Shown in pieces: positions 45,668 to 54,687 of a stretch of 64,000 nucleotides of DNA (position 1 is its first letter; every line of letters starts with the position of its first letter). The stretch comes from an uncultured Flavobacteriaceae bacterium (GTDB lineage: Bacteria; Bacteroidota; Bacteroidia; Flavobacteriales; Flavobacteriaceae). The stretch is from NCBI GenBank assembly GCA_947488435.1, contig CANKZG010000002.1, positions 124,001-188,000 of the forward strand, written 5' to 3'. Both the position numbers and the translations under genes were made by a program. The notes under the pieces were generated by a model, which was not told the origin of the DNA, ran no database searches, and saw only the letters and a program-made list of their open reading frames with translations.

Positions 45668-47125
45668 ATGGAAGAACTAGCGAAACATTTTCTCAATAAC
45701 AATAGAAGGCAATTTATTAAGAAAGTTGGCCTTGGGATTGGTGGTTTAGCGGCGGCCTCAATGTTGGATCCTTTTTCAACTGCAATCAAAACCTCGAACA
45801 CGTCTCTTTCAGAAATGAATTTACCTCATTTTGCACCAAAGGCAAAACGTATTATTTATCTATTTCAGAGTGGGGGACCTTCACAATTGGAACTTTTTGA
45901 TTATAAACCGCTGTTAAATAAAATGCGAGGCCAGGATTTACCTGATTCTGTGCGAAACGGGCAACGTTTAACAGGTATGACTTCAGGACAATCAAATTTT
46001 CCATTGGTTGGAAGTAATTTTAATTTCACTCAATACGGAGCATCAAGAGCCTGGGTTAGTGATTTAATGCCGTATACGGCAAAAATCGTAGATGAGTTGT
46101 GTTTTGTAAAATCGATGCACACCGAAGCAATTAATCACGATCCTGCAATTACTTTTTTTCAAACGGGTTCGCAACAAGCTGGCAGACCAAGTATCGGTTC
46201 TTGGATGAGTTATGGTTTAGGAAGTTTAAACAACAACTTACCGACATTTACAGTGCTCTTGTCCCGAGGAACGGGAAGACCTTTGGCACAACCTCTGTAT
46301 TCACGATTATGGGGAAATGGTTTTTTAAGCTCGCTGCATCAAGGTGTTCAATTTCGATCCGGAAAAGATCCTGTGCTTTATTTAAAAGATCCGGAAGGAA
46401 TGACACGGACACAACGGCGTAATATGTTGGATCACATTAGCGAGTTAAATGCCAGACAGGAGCAAGAGTTTGGAGACCCCGAAATAAATAGCAGAATTGC
46501 CCAATATGAGATGGCATATAGAATGCAAACTTCTGTTCCCAATACCATGAATATAGAGGGAGAGCCAGATCATATTATTCAAATGTATGGATCAAATGCA
46601 ACTGTTCCAGGTACTTATGCTGCAAACTGCTTATTGGCAAGACGTTTGGTAGAAAAGGATGTAAGATTTGTTCAATTATATCATATGGGCTGGGATCAGC
46701 ACGAGAATCTACCCACGCAAATAGAACAACAGGCAAAAGATATTGATCAGGCTACAGCTGCTTTAATTCTGGATTTGAAACAACGCGGACTTTTAGAAGA
46801 TACATTAGTAGTTTGGGGTGGAGAATTTGGTCGCACCAATTATAGTCAAGGAACGTTAACGGATACCAATTATGGAAGAGATCATCATCCCAAATGTTTC
46901 ACGATGTTTATGGCTGGTGGAGGTGTTAAACCGGGATTTACCTATGGTGAAACTGATGATTTTGGATATAATATTGTTAAAGATCCTGTGCATGTGCATG
47001 ACCTACAGGCTACCATGATGCATTTGATGGGAGTAGATCATACTAAATTTACATATAAGCATCAGGGGAGAAGATTTAGACTTACGGATGTATCCGGACA
47101 TGTAGTGCATGATATTTTAAGTTAG
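45668..47125 (+). CDS. DUF1501-domain protein, Tat-exported
   Basis: A 485-residue protein related to the alkaline phosphatase/sulfatase-like fold. Tat-like signal with R13-R14-QFIK, then the DUF1501 core: LFQSGGPSQLELFDYKP near residue 62, MHTEAINHDPAITFFQTGS, HMGWDQHENLP and VVWGGEFGRTNYSQGT. The conserved Asp and His in these motifs probably bind metal as in phosphatase-like enzymes. It always tends to occur with DUF1549/DUF1553 proteins, as here four bases downstream. Substrate unknown. Confidence 0.92.
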   Translation: MEELAKHFLNNNRRQFIKKVGLGIGGLAAASMLDPFSTAIKTSNTSLSEMNLPHFAPKAKRIIYLFQSGGPSQLELFDYKPLLNKMRGQDLPDSVRNGQRLTGMTSGQSNFPLVGSNFNFTQYGASRAWVSDLMPYTAKIVDELCFVKSMHTEAINHDPAITFFQTGSQQAGRPSIGSWMSYGLGSLNNNLPTFTVLLSRGTGRPLAQPLYSRLWGNGFLSSLHQGVQFRSGKDPVLYLKDPEGMTRTQRRNMLDHISELNARQEQEFGDPEINSRIAQYEMAYRMQTSVPNTMNIEGEPDHIIQMYGSNATVPGTYAANCLLARRLVEKDVRFVQLYHMGWDQHENLPTQIEQQAKDIDQATAALILDLKQRGLLEDTLVVWGGEFGRTNYSQGTLTDTNYGRDHHPKCFTMFMAGGGVKPGFTYGETDDFGYNIVKDPVHVHDLQATMMHLMGVDHTKFTYKHQGRRFRLTDVSGHVVHDILS

Positions 47126-47130
47126 TAAAA

Positions 47131-48174
47131 ATGAGTCGCAGAAAATTTTTAAAACAATCTTCTTGTTTTGGAATGGGATTGTTAACCTATCCTATGTATG
47201 AGAGCGCATTTTCATTCAACACATCAAAAGATGTAATTGTCGGGCACCAGTCCCATCGATATAAGGTTGATTTAAACTGGGGCAATCTTAATCCATTACA
47301 CACGCCAGTTCAAGATTGCCACGAAATGGTGCAAGACTCCAAAGGTCGAATTGTTTTATTGACGAACCATGTAAAGAACAACATTATTATATATGACAAG
47401 TCTGGGAAACTATTAGAAACTTGGGGAACAACATATCCGGGAGCGCATGGCTTAACATTAATACAAGAAAATGGCGAAGATTTTTTGTTCATCACAGATT
47501 ATGAACGCCATCAAATTATTAAAACAACTATAGATGGTAAAGAAATTTTAACCATAGATTATCCGGTAGAAACTGGCAAATATAATGTTAAAGAAGCTTT
47601 TAAACCTACGGAAACTACGGTGACGGAAAATGGAGACATCTATGTTGCAGATGGTTATGGTGAGCAACTTATTTTACATTACAATCACAAAGGGGAACTA
47701 CTGGATTTTTTTGGAGGAAAAGGAAAAGATGAGGACCAGTTTTTAAACGCACATGGAATTTGCTATGATACTAGAAATTCGGAGCATCCATCATTGTTAA
47801 TTTCTGCAAGAGAAATGAATCAATTAAAACGATTTAGTTTAGAGGGAGACTTTTTAGAAACTATTAATGTCCCTGGAGCTTTAATCTGCCGTCCTGTAAT
47901 ACATAAAAAGGATATTTATTTTGCAGTATTGCAATCAAGAAATGCGTTGTATGATGATTCCGGATTCATATTAATTATGAACGAAAATAATGAAGTGATT
48001 TCCTGCCCAGGTGCTACTGCGCCATCCTATAAAAATAATGGTCTAGATGAGCTATATCAGACTATTCGTTTGTTTCAACACCCGCATGATGTATGTATTG
48101 ACGACGATGAAAACATGTATGTAGCGCAATGGAATTCCGGACAATCGTACCCCATTAAATTAACGAGAATATGA
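47131..48174 (+). CDS. NHL-repeat beta-propeller protein, Tat-like signal
   Basis: A 347-residue exported protein. The signal begins MSRRKFLKQSSCFGMGLL, with an RR pair at residues 3-4 that could direct Tat export; the C in SSCFG is not at a lipobox. The mature part has NHL/six-bladed propeller repeats, seen at YPGAHGLTLIQENGEDFLFI, ETTVTENGDIYVADGYGE and HPHDVCIDDDENMYVAQWN. Propellers often bind sugars or proteins, and relatives include peptidylglycine alpha-amidating lyases. It is the third gene of the operon, separated by five bases. Confidence 0.85.
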   Translation: MSRRKFLKQSSCFGMGLLTYPMYESAFSFNTSKDVIVGHQSHRYKVDLNWGNLNPLHTPVQDCHEMVQDSKGRIVLLTNHVKNNIIIYDKSGKLLETWGTTYPGAHGLTLIQENGEDFLFITDYERHQIIKTTIDGKEILTIDYPVETGKYNVKEAFKPTETTVTENGDIYVADGYGEQLILHYNHKGELLDFFGGKGKDEDQFLNAHGICYDTRNSEHPSLLISAREMNQLKRFSLEGDFLETINVPGALICRPVIHKKDIYFAVLQSRNALYDDSGFILIMNENNEVISCPGATAPSYKNNGLDELYQTIRLFQHPHDVCIDDDENMYVAQWNSGQSYPIKLTRI

Positions 48175-48956
48175 AGCTATTTTTATTGTTTCTCGTTTTT
48201 TTATGCCTAGTTGCATGCGCAAAAGAAGGAAAAACGAAATACGTTCAGCAACAGGAGTTAAATGTGGCACCTCCAAAAGTACATGCTACAAATACCTTGA
48301 TTGATTCTTCCGTTATTTTAACTGCAGACCTGCGACTTGATGGTGTTGAAATTTTTTACACAACTAATGGCAAGGCACCAACAAAAACAGCACAAAAGTA
48401 TGAGCGACCTCTAAAGGTTGAAAATGAAGGGGTATTTAAATTTAAGGCATTTCATCCCGACTGGAAGCCAAGCGAGACAACACTTATGAAACTCTATAAA
48501 AAAGGATATAAACCTAGTAAAATAAGTTGGTTTACAAATGCTCATGATTCATATCCCGGATTTGGAAATACAACCGTAATAAATGAAAATAAAGGAACGT
48601 TAGATTTTAGAGATAGGCAATGGCAAGGTTTTGACTCGATTGCCAAATCAAAACTTTATTTTGACAAGAGTCCTTTTATTAAGAGTATAACAATAGGGTA
48701 TTTAATCGATACGAAATCTTGGATTTTTCCACCAAAAAAAATTGAATTGCACTTAAATCATAAAGATACTATAGCAATAAAGATGGCTCCGCTTGCCGAA
48801 AAGGAAATAAAAAAACTAGAAGATGTTCAAATTCTAATTGATTCAAAAGTTGATTCAATTACAATAATTGTCCACAATACATCAGAATTGCCAGAATGGC
48901 ATCTGGGAACTGGAAAGAGCGCTTGGTTATTTATGGATGAATGGATATTTAATTAA
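48171..48956 (+). CDS. Lipoprotein with CHB_HEX-type and discoidin-like modules
   Basis: A 261-residue lipoprotein: lipobox FLCLVACAKEG puts the Cys at about residue 16. Residues about 30-115 form a chitobiase/beta-hexosaminidase C-terminal module (CHB_HEX_C, FFYTTNGKAPTKT-like motif here IFYTTNGKAPTKTAQKY). The rest resembles an F5/8 type C (discoidin) fold: SWFTNAHDSYPGFGNTT and LPEWHLGTGKSAWLFMDEWI. Both are non-catalytic sugar or protein-binding modules. Overlaps the propeller gene by four bases. Its C-terminus is clearly paralogous to the next gene's. Confidence 0.8.
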   Translation: MKLFLLFLVFLCLVACAKEGKTKYVQQQELNVAPPKVHATNTLIDSSVILTADLRLDGVEIFYTTNGKAPTKTAQKYERPLKVENEGVFKFKAFHPDWKPSETTLMKLYKKGYKPSKISWFTNAHDSYPGFGNTTVINENKGTLDFRDRQWQGFDSIAKSKLYFDKSPFIKSITIGYLIDTKSWIFPPKKIELHLNHKDTIAIKMAPLAEKEIKKLEDVQILIDSKVDSITIIVHNTSELPEWHLGTGKSAWLFMDEWIFN

Positions 48957-51088
48957 TGAAAGAAAGCAAACACATTTACCTAAGCTTAATTTTAATCATC
49001 ATTATTTTTTTTGGTGTAGTAACATTATATACCATAAATACTGCTGAAATACCTAGGTTTATTAATTTTTTAGGTCGTTTTCATCCCTTGTTATTACATC
49101 TTCCTATAGGAGTTTTAGTAGTTACTTTTTTTCTTGATATTTTAGGTCGATTTCAAAAGAACTACCCAAAGGATGTTATTCGAAACATGCTAGCTTTTGT
49201 GGCTATATTTTCAATTGTAACCTGTTTTTTGGGATATTTTCTTTCTTTAGAGGGAGGGTATCAGAAGGAAACTTTAAATCTGCATCTTTACACGGGTATA
49301 GCCACTGGAATTGTAACAAGTGTTTTATTGTTTATAAGCCTTGAATCGAATTTTAATACAAACAAGGCTTTTTTACCAATATTTAGTATAGCGTTGGTAC
49401 TTATTGGTTTTGCAGGGCATTTTGGAAGTGTTTTAACGCATGGAGATAACTTTTTAACTGAATATGCAGCAACAAAAAAAAAGGCAAGGACGATAAAAGT
49501 AATAGATAGTTTAAAGCTTTACAATGATGTTATAGGTAAAATATTAGAAAAAAAGTGTGTTTCCTGTCATAACGAAACAAAGCAAAAGGGAGCCTTGTCT
49601 CTGATTTCTAAGGAGGAAATTTTAAAAGGTGGTGAAAGTGGAAAAAGTATTTTAGCTGGTGATGCGGCACAAAGTTTACTATACCAACAATTACTACTGC
49701 CAATATCCGATAAATCTCATATGCCTCCCGAAGGGAAGCAACAATTAACAAAAGATGAAGTATGGTTATTAGAATATTGGATCAATTCGGGTATAGATTT
49801 TGATAATTATGTAAATCTTTCTGTCGAGAATGATACCCTAAGAAAAAAGCTCATAAAATACCTTGTCTTTAAAGAAACAAGAATGGCTAAAGCTTTACCA
49901 GATGTTATCGAAGAAGTTGAAGCCGCAGGGTTCCGCATATTTGAACTGGTTCCTGGGAAGGCAGCACTAAATGTCAAGTTATTGCAGACCAAACCTACTA
50001 AAAAAACGCTAAACAAACTTTCATCTATTAAAGAACAGATTGTAGAACTTGATTTGGGCACTTTCAACATCACGGATGATATGACAACCGTGTTACGAAA
50101 ATTTAAAAATTTAAAGCAATTGCGACTGAATAGCAATAAAATAACAGACCGATCGATAGGAAATATTAAGAACTTAAAAAATTTGAAAATTCTAAATATT
50201 TATAATACCCAAATATCTAATAACGGTATTCGTGAATTGTTAGAAACAATCCAACCTAAAAGAATCTATACATGGCAAACTGCTATCAAGAATGAAACTG
50301 CACGTTCCTTGGAAAAGGAATTTAATGTTAGCATTCAAAATAGTATTACAAAAGACTTTGTATCTGAAAGTCGCCTAGAAATGCCAATGATTAGTCCATC
50401 TAGAACCCTATTTACGGATACAATTCATATAAGAGCAAGTAGCAGATTAAAAAATGTAAAACTTTACTATACCCTAGATGGTAAATCTCCAGACACAACT
50501 GCAACAATTTTTGATGATAAGTTAATTTTGAATACTTCTAAAACCTTTAAAATTGCTGCATTTAAAAAGGGTTGGCAATCCAGTGAAATTTTAACTCGTG
50601 ATTATGCAAAGCTTTCACATACGATAACCAATTTCACCATCAAAAAAGAACCGGATGAGCGCTATCCTGAAGCAAATAAGCTATTCGATATGGAGGAGGG
50701 TAGTTTGTCTTTTAAGGATGGAAATTGGACAGGTTTTTTTGGATCTGATATGGATGTAACATTGGATTTAGAAACGATAAAAAGTGTAAACAATGTATCA
50801 TTTAATTGTATTGAAGATGTAGGAAGTTGGATTTTATTTCCAACTCATTATACAATTTATACAGCAGATTATAAAAATGGACCTTTTAAAAAAGTCAAAG
50901 AAACGTCTATCTCAAGAGAGGGAGAAGGAGGAGGGGTTCCTGAAATAAAAAAAGTTACCTTAAAACTAGCAGATACTAGGACTAGATATATAAGAATACA
51001 CATTAAAAATTATAAAAAATTACCAGAATGGCACCCAAGTGCCGGAAATCCCTCTTGGTTATTCGTAGATGAAATTTACTTTTGGTAA
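48956..51088 (+). CDS. DUF2231-like membrane protein fused to cytochrome c, leucine-rich repeats and CHB_HEX/discoidin modules
   Basis: A 710-residue multidomain protein. Four or five N-terminal membrane segments (about 8-165; FHPLLLHLPIGVLVVTFFLD is DUF2231-like) are followed by a planctomycete-type cytochrome c domain with C201-x-x-C204-H205 and MPPEGKQQL. A leucine-rich repeat section (about 340-440; FKNLKQLRLNSNKITDRSIG) follows, then a CHB_HEX-like module (LYYTLDGKSPDTTA) and a discoidin-like end (LPEWHPSAGNPSWLFVDEIY). The latter two are paralogous to the preceding gene, whose stop overlaps its start by one base (TAATG). The role is unknown but fits a sugar-binding, heme-bearing anchor for the DUF1549/DUF1501 proteins. 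Confidence 0.85.
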   Translation: MKESKHIYLSLILIIIIFFGVVTLYTINTAEIPRFINFLGRFHPLLLHLPIGVLVVTFFLDILGRFQKNYPKDVIRNMLAFVAIFSIVTCFLGYFLSLEGGYQKETLNLHLYTGIATGIVTSVLLFISLESNFNTNKAFLPIFSIALVLIGFAGHFGSVLTHGDNFLTEYAATKKKARTIKVIDSLKLYNDVIGKILEKKCVSCHNETKQKGALSLISKEEILKGGESGKSILAGDAAQSLLYQQLLLPISDKSHMPPEGKQQLTKDEVWLLEYWINSGIDFDNYVNLSVENDTLRKKLIKYLVFKETRMAKALPDVIEEVEAAGFRIFELVPGKAALNVKLLQTKPTKKTLNKLSSIKEQIVELDLGTFNITDDMTTVLRKFKNLKQLRLNSNKITDRSIGNIKNLKNLKILNIYNTQISNNGIRELLETIQPKRIYTWQTAIKNETARSLEKEFNVSIQNSITKDFVSESRLEMPMISPSRTLFTDTIHIRASSRLKNVKLYYTLDGKSPDTTATIFDDKLILNTSKTFKIAAFKKGWQSSEILTRDYAKLSHTITNFTIKKEPDERYPEANKLFDMEEGSLSFKDGNWTGFFGSDMDVTLDLETIKSVNNVSFNCIEDVGSWILFPTHYTIYTADYKNGPFKKVKETSISREGEGGGVPEIKKVTLKLADTRTRYIRIHIKNYKKLPEWHPSAGNPSWLFVDEIYFW

Positions 51089-51122
51089 AAAGGATTTTTT
51101 CGAATATAAATCTACCTGAAAA

Positions 51123-52235
51123 TTAAGAAAGTACTTTTTTTAATGCCACTCCAAAACGATCTACATCGGCTAACTTTCCGGTACTAATTCGGGCCCATTC
51201 GTAGAATGGAGGAAAGGGTCTACCAATCATCACATTTTCAGCTAGCATTGATTTTTGTAATTCCTGAATAGGTTTGCTGGATTTAAAAAAGATAAAATTT
51301 GTGTGAGATTGCACATATTCGAGCCCTAAATCATCAAGAGTGGAATATATTCTTTTTTTACCTTCCAGATTTTTTAAGAGACTAAATTTGTAAAAATCAT
51401 CATCGTTAAGTGCAGTTACGGCAGCTTTTATGGCCAATATATTGGTGTTAGCCATAATATTAGCTTTCAATCGTTTTGCAATATCGGGACGGGCAATCAT
51501 ATATCCAATACGCATTCCGGCCATTCCATAGGCTTTAGAGAAGGTCTTAGATACAATAATATTGCGATCCTCTTTCACTAATTCAACCATGGAGGGGTAA
51601 TCGGGAATGGTGATAAAATCATAATAGGCTTCATCACTAAAAATAACTGCTTTATGGTCTATGGAAGTGCAGAAGTCTCTAAGTATATTTTTTTCGATAA
51701 TGGTACCGGTCGGATTATTAGGATTACAGATATAAATGAGACCAGTTTTGCTGGTAACTCTTCGTTCCATTGTCTCTAGATTGTGCACCATATTAGCATC
51801 TAAAGGTACCTGATGAATATGAGCTCCAAAATTCTTAGCATAACGCAGCATTGCTTGAAAGGTGGGAGTTGCAGCAATTATCTCTCCTCCAGCTAAACCA
51901 TAGGTAATACCTGCAGCGCGCAACCCTTCCGTGGATCCTCCCGTTATTACAATATGGTCTTTACTGACTCCTTCCTTAGAAGCAAGTAACGCAACAAGTT
52001 CGGATAATACTCCAGATGGATAACGACAGGCAATATCAAAATTATCCGCTATCGTCTGTCTAACTAAAGCTGAAGGACCGAAAGGGTTTTCATTAAAATT
52101 TAATCGTGCTATATTATTTTTGGAATAAGGTGAGAATTCAGTAGACATGCCCATACTTTCTAGGCCACCCATAAGCAAAAATCCACTAGATAATCCAATG
52201 GTTTTTAGCCATTGTCTTCGATCGGTGTTTCTCAT
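51123..52235 (-). CDS. Tat-exported HisC-like PLP aminotransferase
   Basis: A 370-residue fold-type I aminotransferase closest to histidinol-phosphate aminotransferases: substrate loop LNFNENPFGPS, YICNPNNPTGTII, PLP Lys in VSKTFSKAYGMAGMRIGY and the C-terminal ARISTG. It carries an N-terminal signal, R6-R7-QWLKTIGLSSGFLLMGG, which reads as a Tat signal and suggests export of a folded, PLP-bound enzyme. No his gene is adjacent; it converges on the DUF1549/DUF1501 operon 34 bases away. Exported HisC-like enzymes are uncommon, so the substrate may be an extracellular amino compound or a cell-wall-related one. Confidence 0.88.
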   Translation of the reverse strand: MRNTDRRQWLKTIGLSSGFLLMGGLESMGMSTEFSPYSKNNIARLNFNENPFGPSALVRQTIADNFDIACRYPSGVLSELVALLASKEGVSKDHIVITGGSTEGLRAAGITYGLAGGEIIAATPTFQAMLRYAKNFGAHIHQVPLDANMVHNLETMERRVTSKTGLIYICNPNNPTGTIIEKNILRDFCTSIDHKAVIFSDEAYYDFITIPDYPSMVELVKEDRNIIVSKTFSKAYGMAGMRIGYMIARPDIAKRLKANIMANTNILAIKAAVTALNDDDFYKFSLLKNLEGKKRIYSTLDDLGLEYVQSHTNFIFFKSSKPIQELQKSMLAENVMIGRPFPPFYEWARISTGKLADVDRFGVALKKVLS

Positions 52236-52717
52236 AATCTGTTAGTTATGGAAATCAAGATACAAATAATTTACGATCGAGGATTCTCAATATTTTTTAA
52301 ACAAAGCATTACACCTTAAATAGTAATATGTAAAGAGCCCAAATAAAACAGAAGGCGCAGAATGCATATAATGCGTAGGAAAAAGTAGTTTTTTTATTCA
52401 TAACAAAGTAGGTTTAGCTTATAAAACGTTCAAAAGACCTCATCCGAGATTTGTACTCCTTGTATGACTCAGATTTTCGTTATCCCGTTTTTATGTCGAT
52501 AAAAGGTTTAAAAACATCTATGTAATAACTATCATGTTTTATTAAAAGAAGATTGAATGATCCTAATAATAGTAAATCACTGTTTTAAATTTAAGAAAAA
52601 TTGATCCCTAACGATAGTGTTTAGGTATTTAGAAGATTTTTAATTTGATCTTTTAAAGATAATCCGGTATTGAGGTTCATATTAATAAAAGAACTTTGCT
52701 AAGTTAAAAAATAGCAT
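52236..52717. other. Intergenic region between divergent aminotransferase and sulfotransferase genes
   Basis: About 480 AT-rich bases. A 30-residue minus-strand frame (52309-52401) is reported separately. I see no TAnnTTTG promoter, RNA gene or clear terminator in the rest. Confidence 0.45.
52309..52401 (-). CDS. Candidate small membrane protein, 30 residues
   Basis: ATG to TAA frame of 30 residues, MNKKTTFSYALYAFCAFCFI followed by WALYILLFKV. A short basic start, one hydrophobic span with aromatic residues and two Cys, and a Lys near the end: the shape of a single-span small membrane protein. It lies between two divergent genes. Codon use is not informative at this length. Kept as a candidate, because the amino acid order is more protein-like than random AT-rich translation usually is. 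Confidence 0.4.
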   Translation of the reverse strand: MNKKTTFSYALYAFCAFCFIWALYILLFKV

Positions 52718-53563
52718 GTGACCTCAATTTTTCTTAGTATTGTGGGTTTTGTTTTTTATTATATTTCTCAGAGTTCTATGGGTTTTAAATCACCTTTATT
52801 AAAAGTAAAAAAAGGAATTGGACTATTACTGAATCCTAAGTTTATACCTAGTATGTTAGGTAAGGTAAAATACATTTTCATAATTAGTCATATGAGAAGT
52901 AGATCTTCCGTTCTTTCACATGTATTAGGAAGCAACTTAGATATTTGCGGCTATAGTGAGTTACATATATCTTATCTAGGACGTAACTCTTTGTTAAAAA
53001 TGAGATTTAAGCTTTTTAATCAGTTGAAAAGCAGGTTAAAAGGAAAATTTCTTTTGGATAAGCTACTCCATAAATATTCGTTGTCTTCTAAAGTTATAAA
53101 AATTAGTAAACCCCGAATTATATTTTTAGTACGAGAACCAGAAAGTACAATAAAGAGTATAATTAATATGGGTTATGTCACGGCTGCAGATGCTTATAAG
53201 GATCCAATAGTGGCTACAGAATATTACTGTACCCGTCTGACGGAATTGGAAGAATTTGCAAAAAAAATAGAAGCGAAAGCCTTTTTAGTAATTTCTGATG
53301 ACCTTGTTGATCATACATCCGATGTTTTAGCTGACCTAACGAATTGGTTAGAGTTGAAAACTCCGCTCGCTAAGGAGTATAATTTATTTTCGGATACTGG
53401 AAAATTTAATATTGGAGACCCTTTGCCTAACATTAAATCAGGAGTGTTAAAAAAAACAGAGGGATATCCAGATATTACAATACCTCAAGAACTACTAGAA
53501 AGGGCTCAGGCCTCTTTTTTAAAATGTACGACCACGCTAGAACGATACGTTAAGAAAGTATAA
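52718..53563 (+). CDS. Sulfotransferase-family protein
   Basis: A 281-residue protein with one N-terminal membrane segment (TSIFLSIVGFVFYYISQSS). The P-loop-like PAPS-binding motif is HMRSRSSVLSHVLGSN near residue 67, with FLVREPESTIKSI as the 3'-phosphate-binding block. It would transfer a sulfate from PAPS onto a sugar or lipid at the membrane. GTG at 52718 is taken as start; an ATG two bases upstream is out of frame. Its stop abuts the stop of the opposite sulfotransferase gene. Confidence 0.82.
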   Translation: MTSIFLSIVGFVFYYISQSSMGFKSPLLKVKKGIGLLLNPKFIPSMLGKVKYIFIISHMRSRSSVLSHVLGSNLDICGYSELHISYLGRNSLLKMRFKLFNQLKSRLKGKFLLDKLLHKYSLSSKVIKISKPRIIFLVREPESTIKSIINMGYVTAADAYKDPIVATEYYCTRLTELEEFAKKIEAKAFLVISDDLVDHTSDVLADLTNWLELKTPLAKEYNLFSDTGKFNIGDPLPNIKSGVLKKTEGYPDITIPQELLERAQASFLKCTTTLERYVKKV

Positions 53564-54496
53564 TTAGGTTAATCTAAATGAAGGATTTAAAACTTTTTCA
53601 CTTTCTTTTTTAGATTCTGAGCCGTAATAATCACTATACCATTTACTAAAATAACCACCATATTGTTTGGCTAAACTTTCGATCTGAGGTTTATATTTTT
53701 CCTTGAGATGAATTAAAACTTCAGGTGGGCATTCGGCTTTTTGAGAAACATTAACTTTTTTTAATAACTCACCATCATGATTAATATTGTTAGGGTTTCC
53801 ACCAATAAAATCCACAACTTGATGAAGTAGCTTAGATGGGTTTTCCAAAATGGCATCATAAAATCCGATCATTATTTGATCTTTATCATATACTTGACAA
53901 TAATTGTGTATTGTAGTCATATAATCCGAACGCAGTTCTTGTCGGTCGGAATCCATAAAATGTATAATGTCAGAAATTGCGGTGTTTTTTTTTCTAAAAC
54001 TTTCTGATGTTCCGTTAAGATAGCGATAATGAGACCATGCTCTTTCAATAGGATTACGAAGTAACATAATTAACTTAGCATTGGGTGCCAACTTGTGCAT
54101 TCTTCTAATGTCTTCAATTTTAAGTATGGCATAACTTGGAGAGATTTCCCCAGAAATAAACGGTTTCGAAGTAAATAGGGAAAGATACCACTCATCATTG
54201 TAGGTCGAAAAATACCATTTGTAATACCATCTAGCTTCGTTGAACTTACCCTTTATCAGTAAATGAGTAATCTTAATAAAGGCCTTTGCAGTCCATTTAT
54301 AGTTAAAAACACGATCAACTAGTCGTGTTTTAGCTAAATCGTTAGGAGAAGGATATCCCGTGCTTCTATCAAAGTAATGCAATTCTTTAATGTATAAAAG
54401 CGAAAAATCGGGTAATTTTAAAAGATTGGTAAAAAGCCAACTTGTACCTGCTTTTTGGGCGCCTATACCAATAAAGTTAATTTTATCTTTAAGCAT
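53564..54496 (-). CDS. Sulfotransferase-domain protein
   Basis: A 310-residue cytoplasmic enzyme of the classical PAPS-dependent family. 5'-PSB loop: IGAQKAGTSWLF near residue 12; 3'-PB block: IMLLRNPIERAWSHYRYL near residue 143. Other features: KELHYFDR and SPSYAI. It probably sulfates a polysaccharide, glycolipid or sulfonolipid. It faces the other sulfotransferase gene with no base between the two stop codons. Its leader carries a strong hairpin (54517-54540). Confidence 0.93.
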   Translation of the reverse strand: MLKDKINFIGIGAQKAGTSWLFTNLLKLPDFSLLYIKELHYFDRSTGYPSPNDLAKTRLVDRVFNYKWTAKAFIKITHLLIKGKFNEARWYYKWYFSTYNDEWYLSLFTSKPFISGEISPSYAILKIEDIRRMHKLAPNAKLIMLLRNPIERAWSHYRYLNGTSESFRKKNTAISDIIHFMDSDRQELRSDYMTTIHNYCQVYDKDQIMIGFYDAILENPSKLLHQVVDFIGGNPNNINHDGELLKKVNVSQKAECPPEVLIHLKEKYKPQIESLAKQYGGYFSKWYSDYYGSESKKESEKVLNPSFRLT

Positions 54497-54516
54497 TAAG
54501 GTTGTTCTTTATTTGA

Positions 54517-54540
54517 ATATATGCTGGAATCAGCATATAT
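54517..54540 (-). promoter_or_regulatory. Hairpin in the leader of the minus-strand sulfotransferase gene
   Basis: A perfect 10-base stem, ATATATGCTG (54517-54526) with CAGCATATAT (54531-54540), closed by a four-base loop. It ends 20 bases before the start codon at 54496 and falls in the predicted 5' leader. It could stabilise the messenger or affect ribosome access, or be a protein-binding dyad. Confidence 0.45.
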
Positions 54541-54590
54541 AAATTTTAGCATGTTATGTATGTAATAGCAATTTTTGTGCGTGCTGCTAT

Positions 54591-54598
54591 CAAATATA
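54591..54598 (-). promoter_or_regulatory. Promoter -7 element for the minus-strand sulfotransferase
   Basis: CAAATATA on the plus strand reads TATATTTG on the minus strand, a perfect TAnnTTTG. The start codon is 94 bases further on. No good -33 box at the usual spacing. Confidence 0.45.
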
Positions 54599-54687
54599 GT
54601 TAAAGAAGACCAATACATGATCAGTACCAATTCCTTTTATAAAAGATTTTTCGTAAGTTTATAACATCACAAAAACATAAATCAAGT

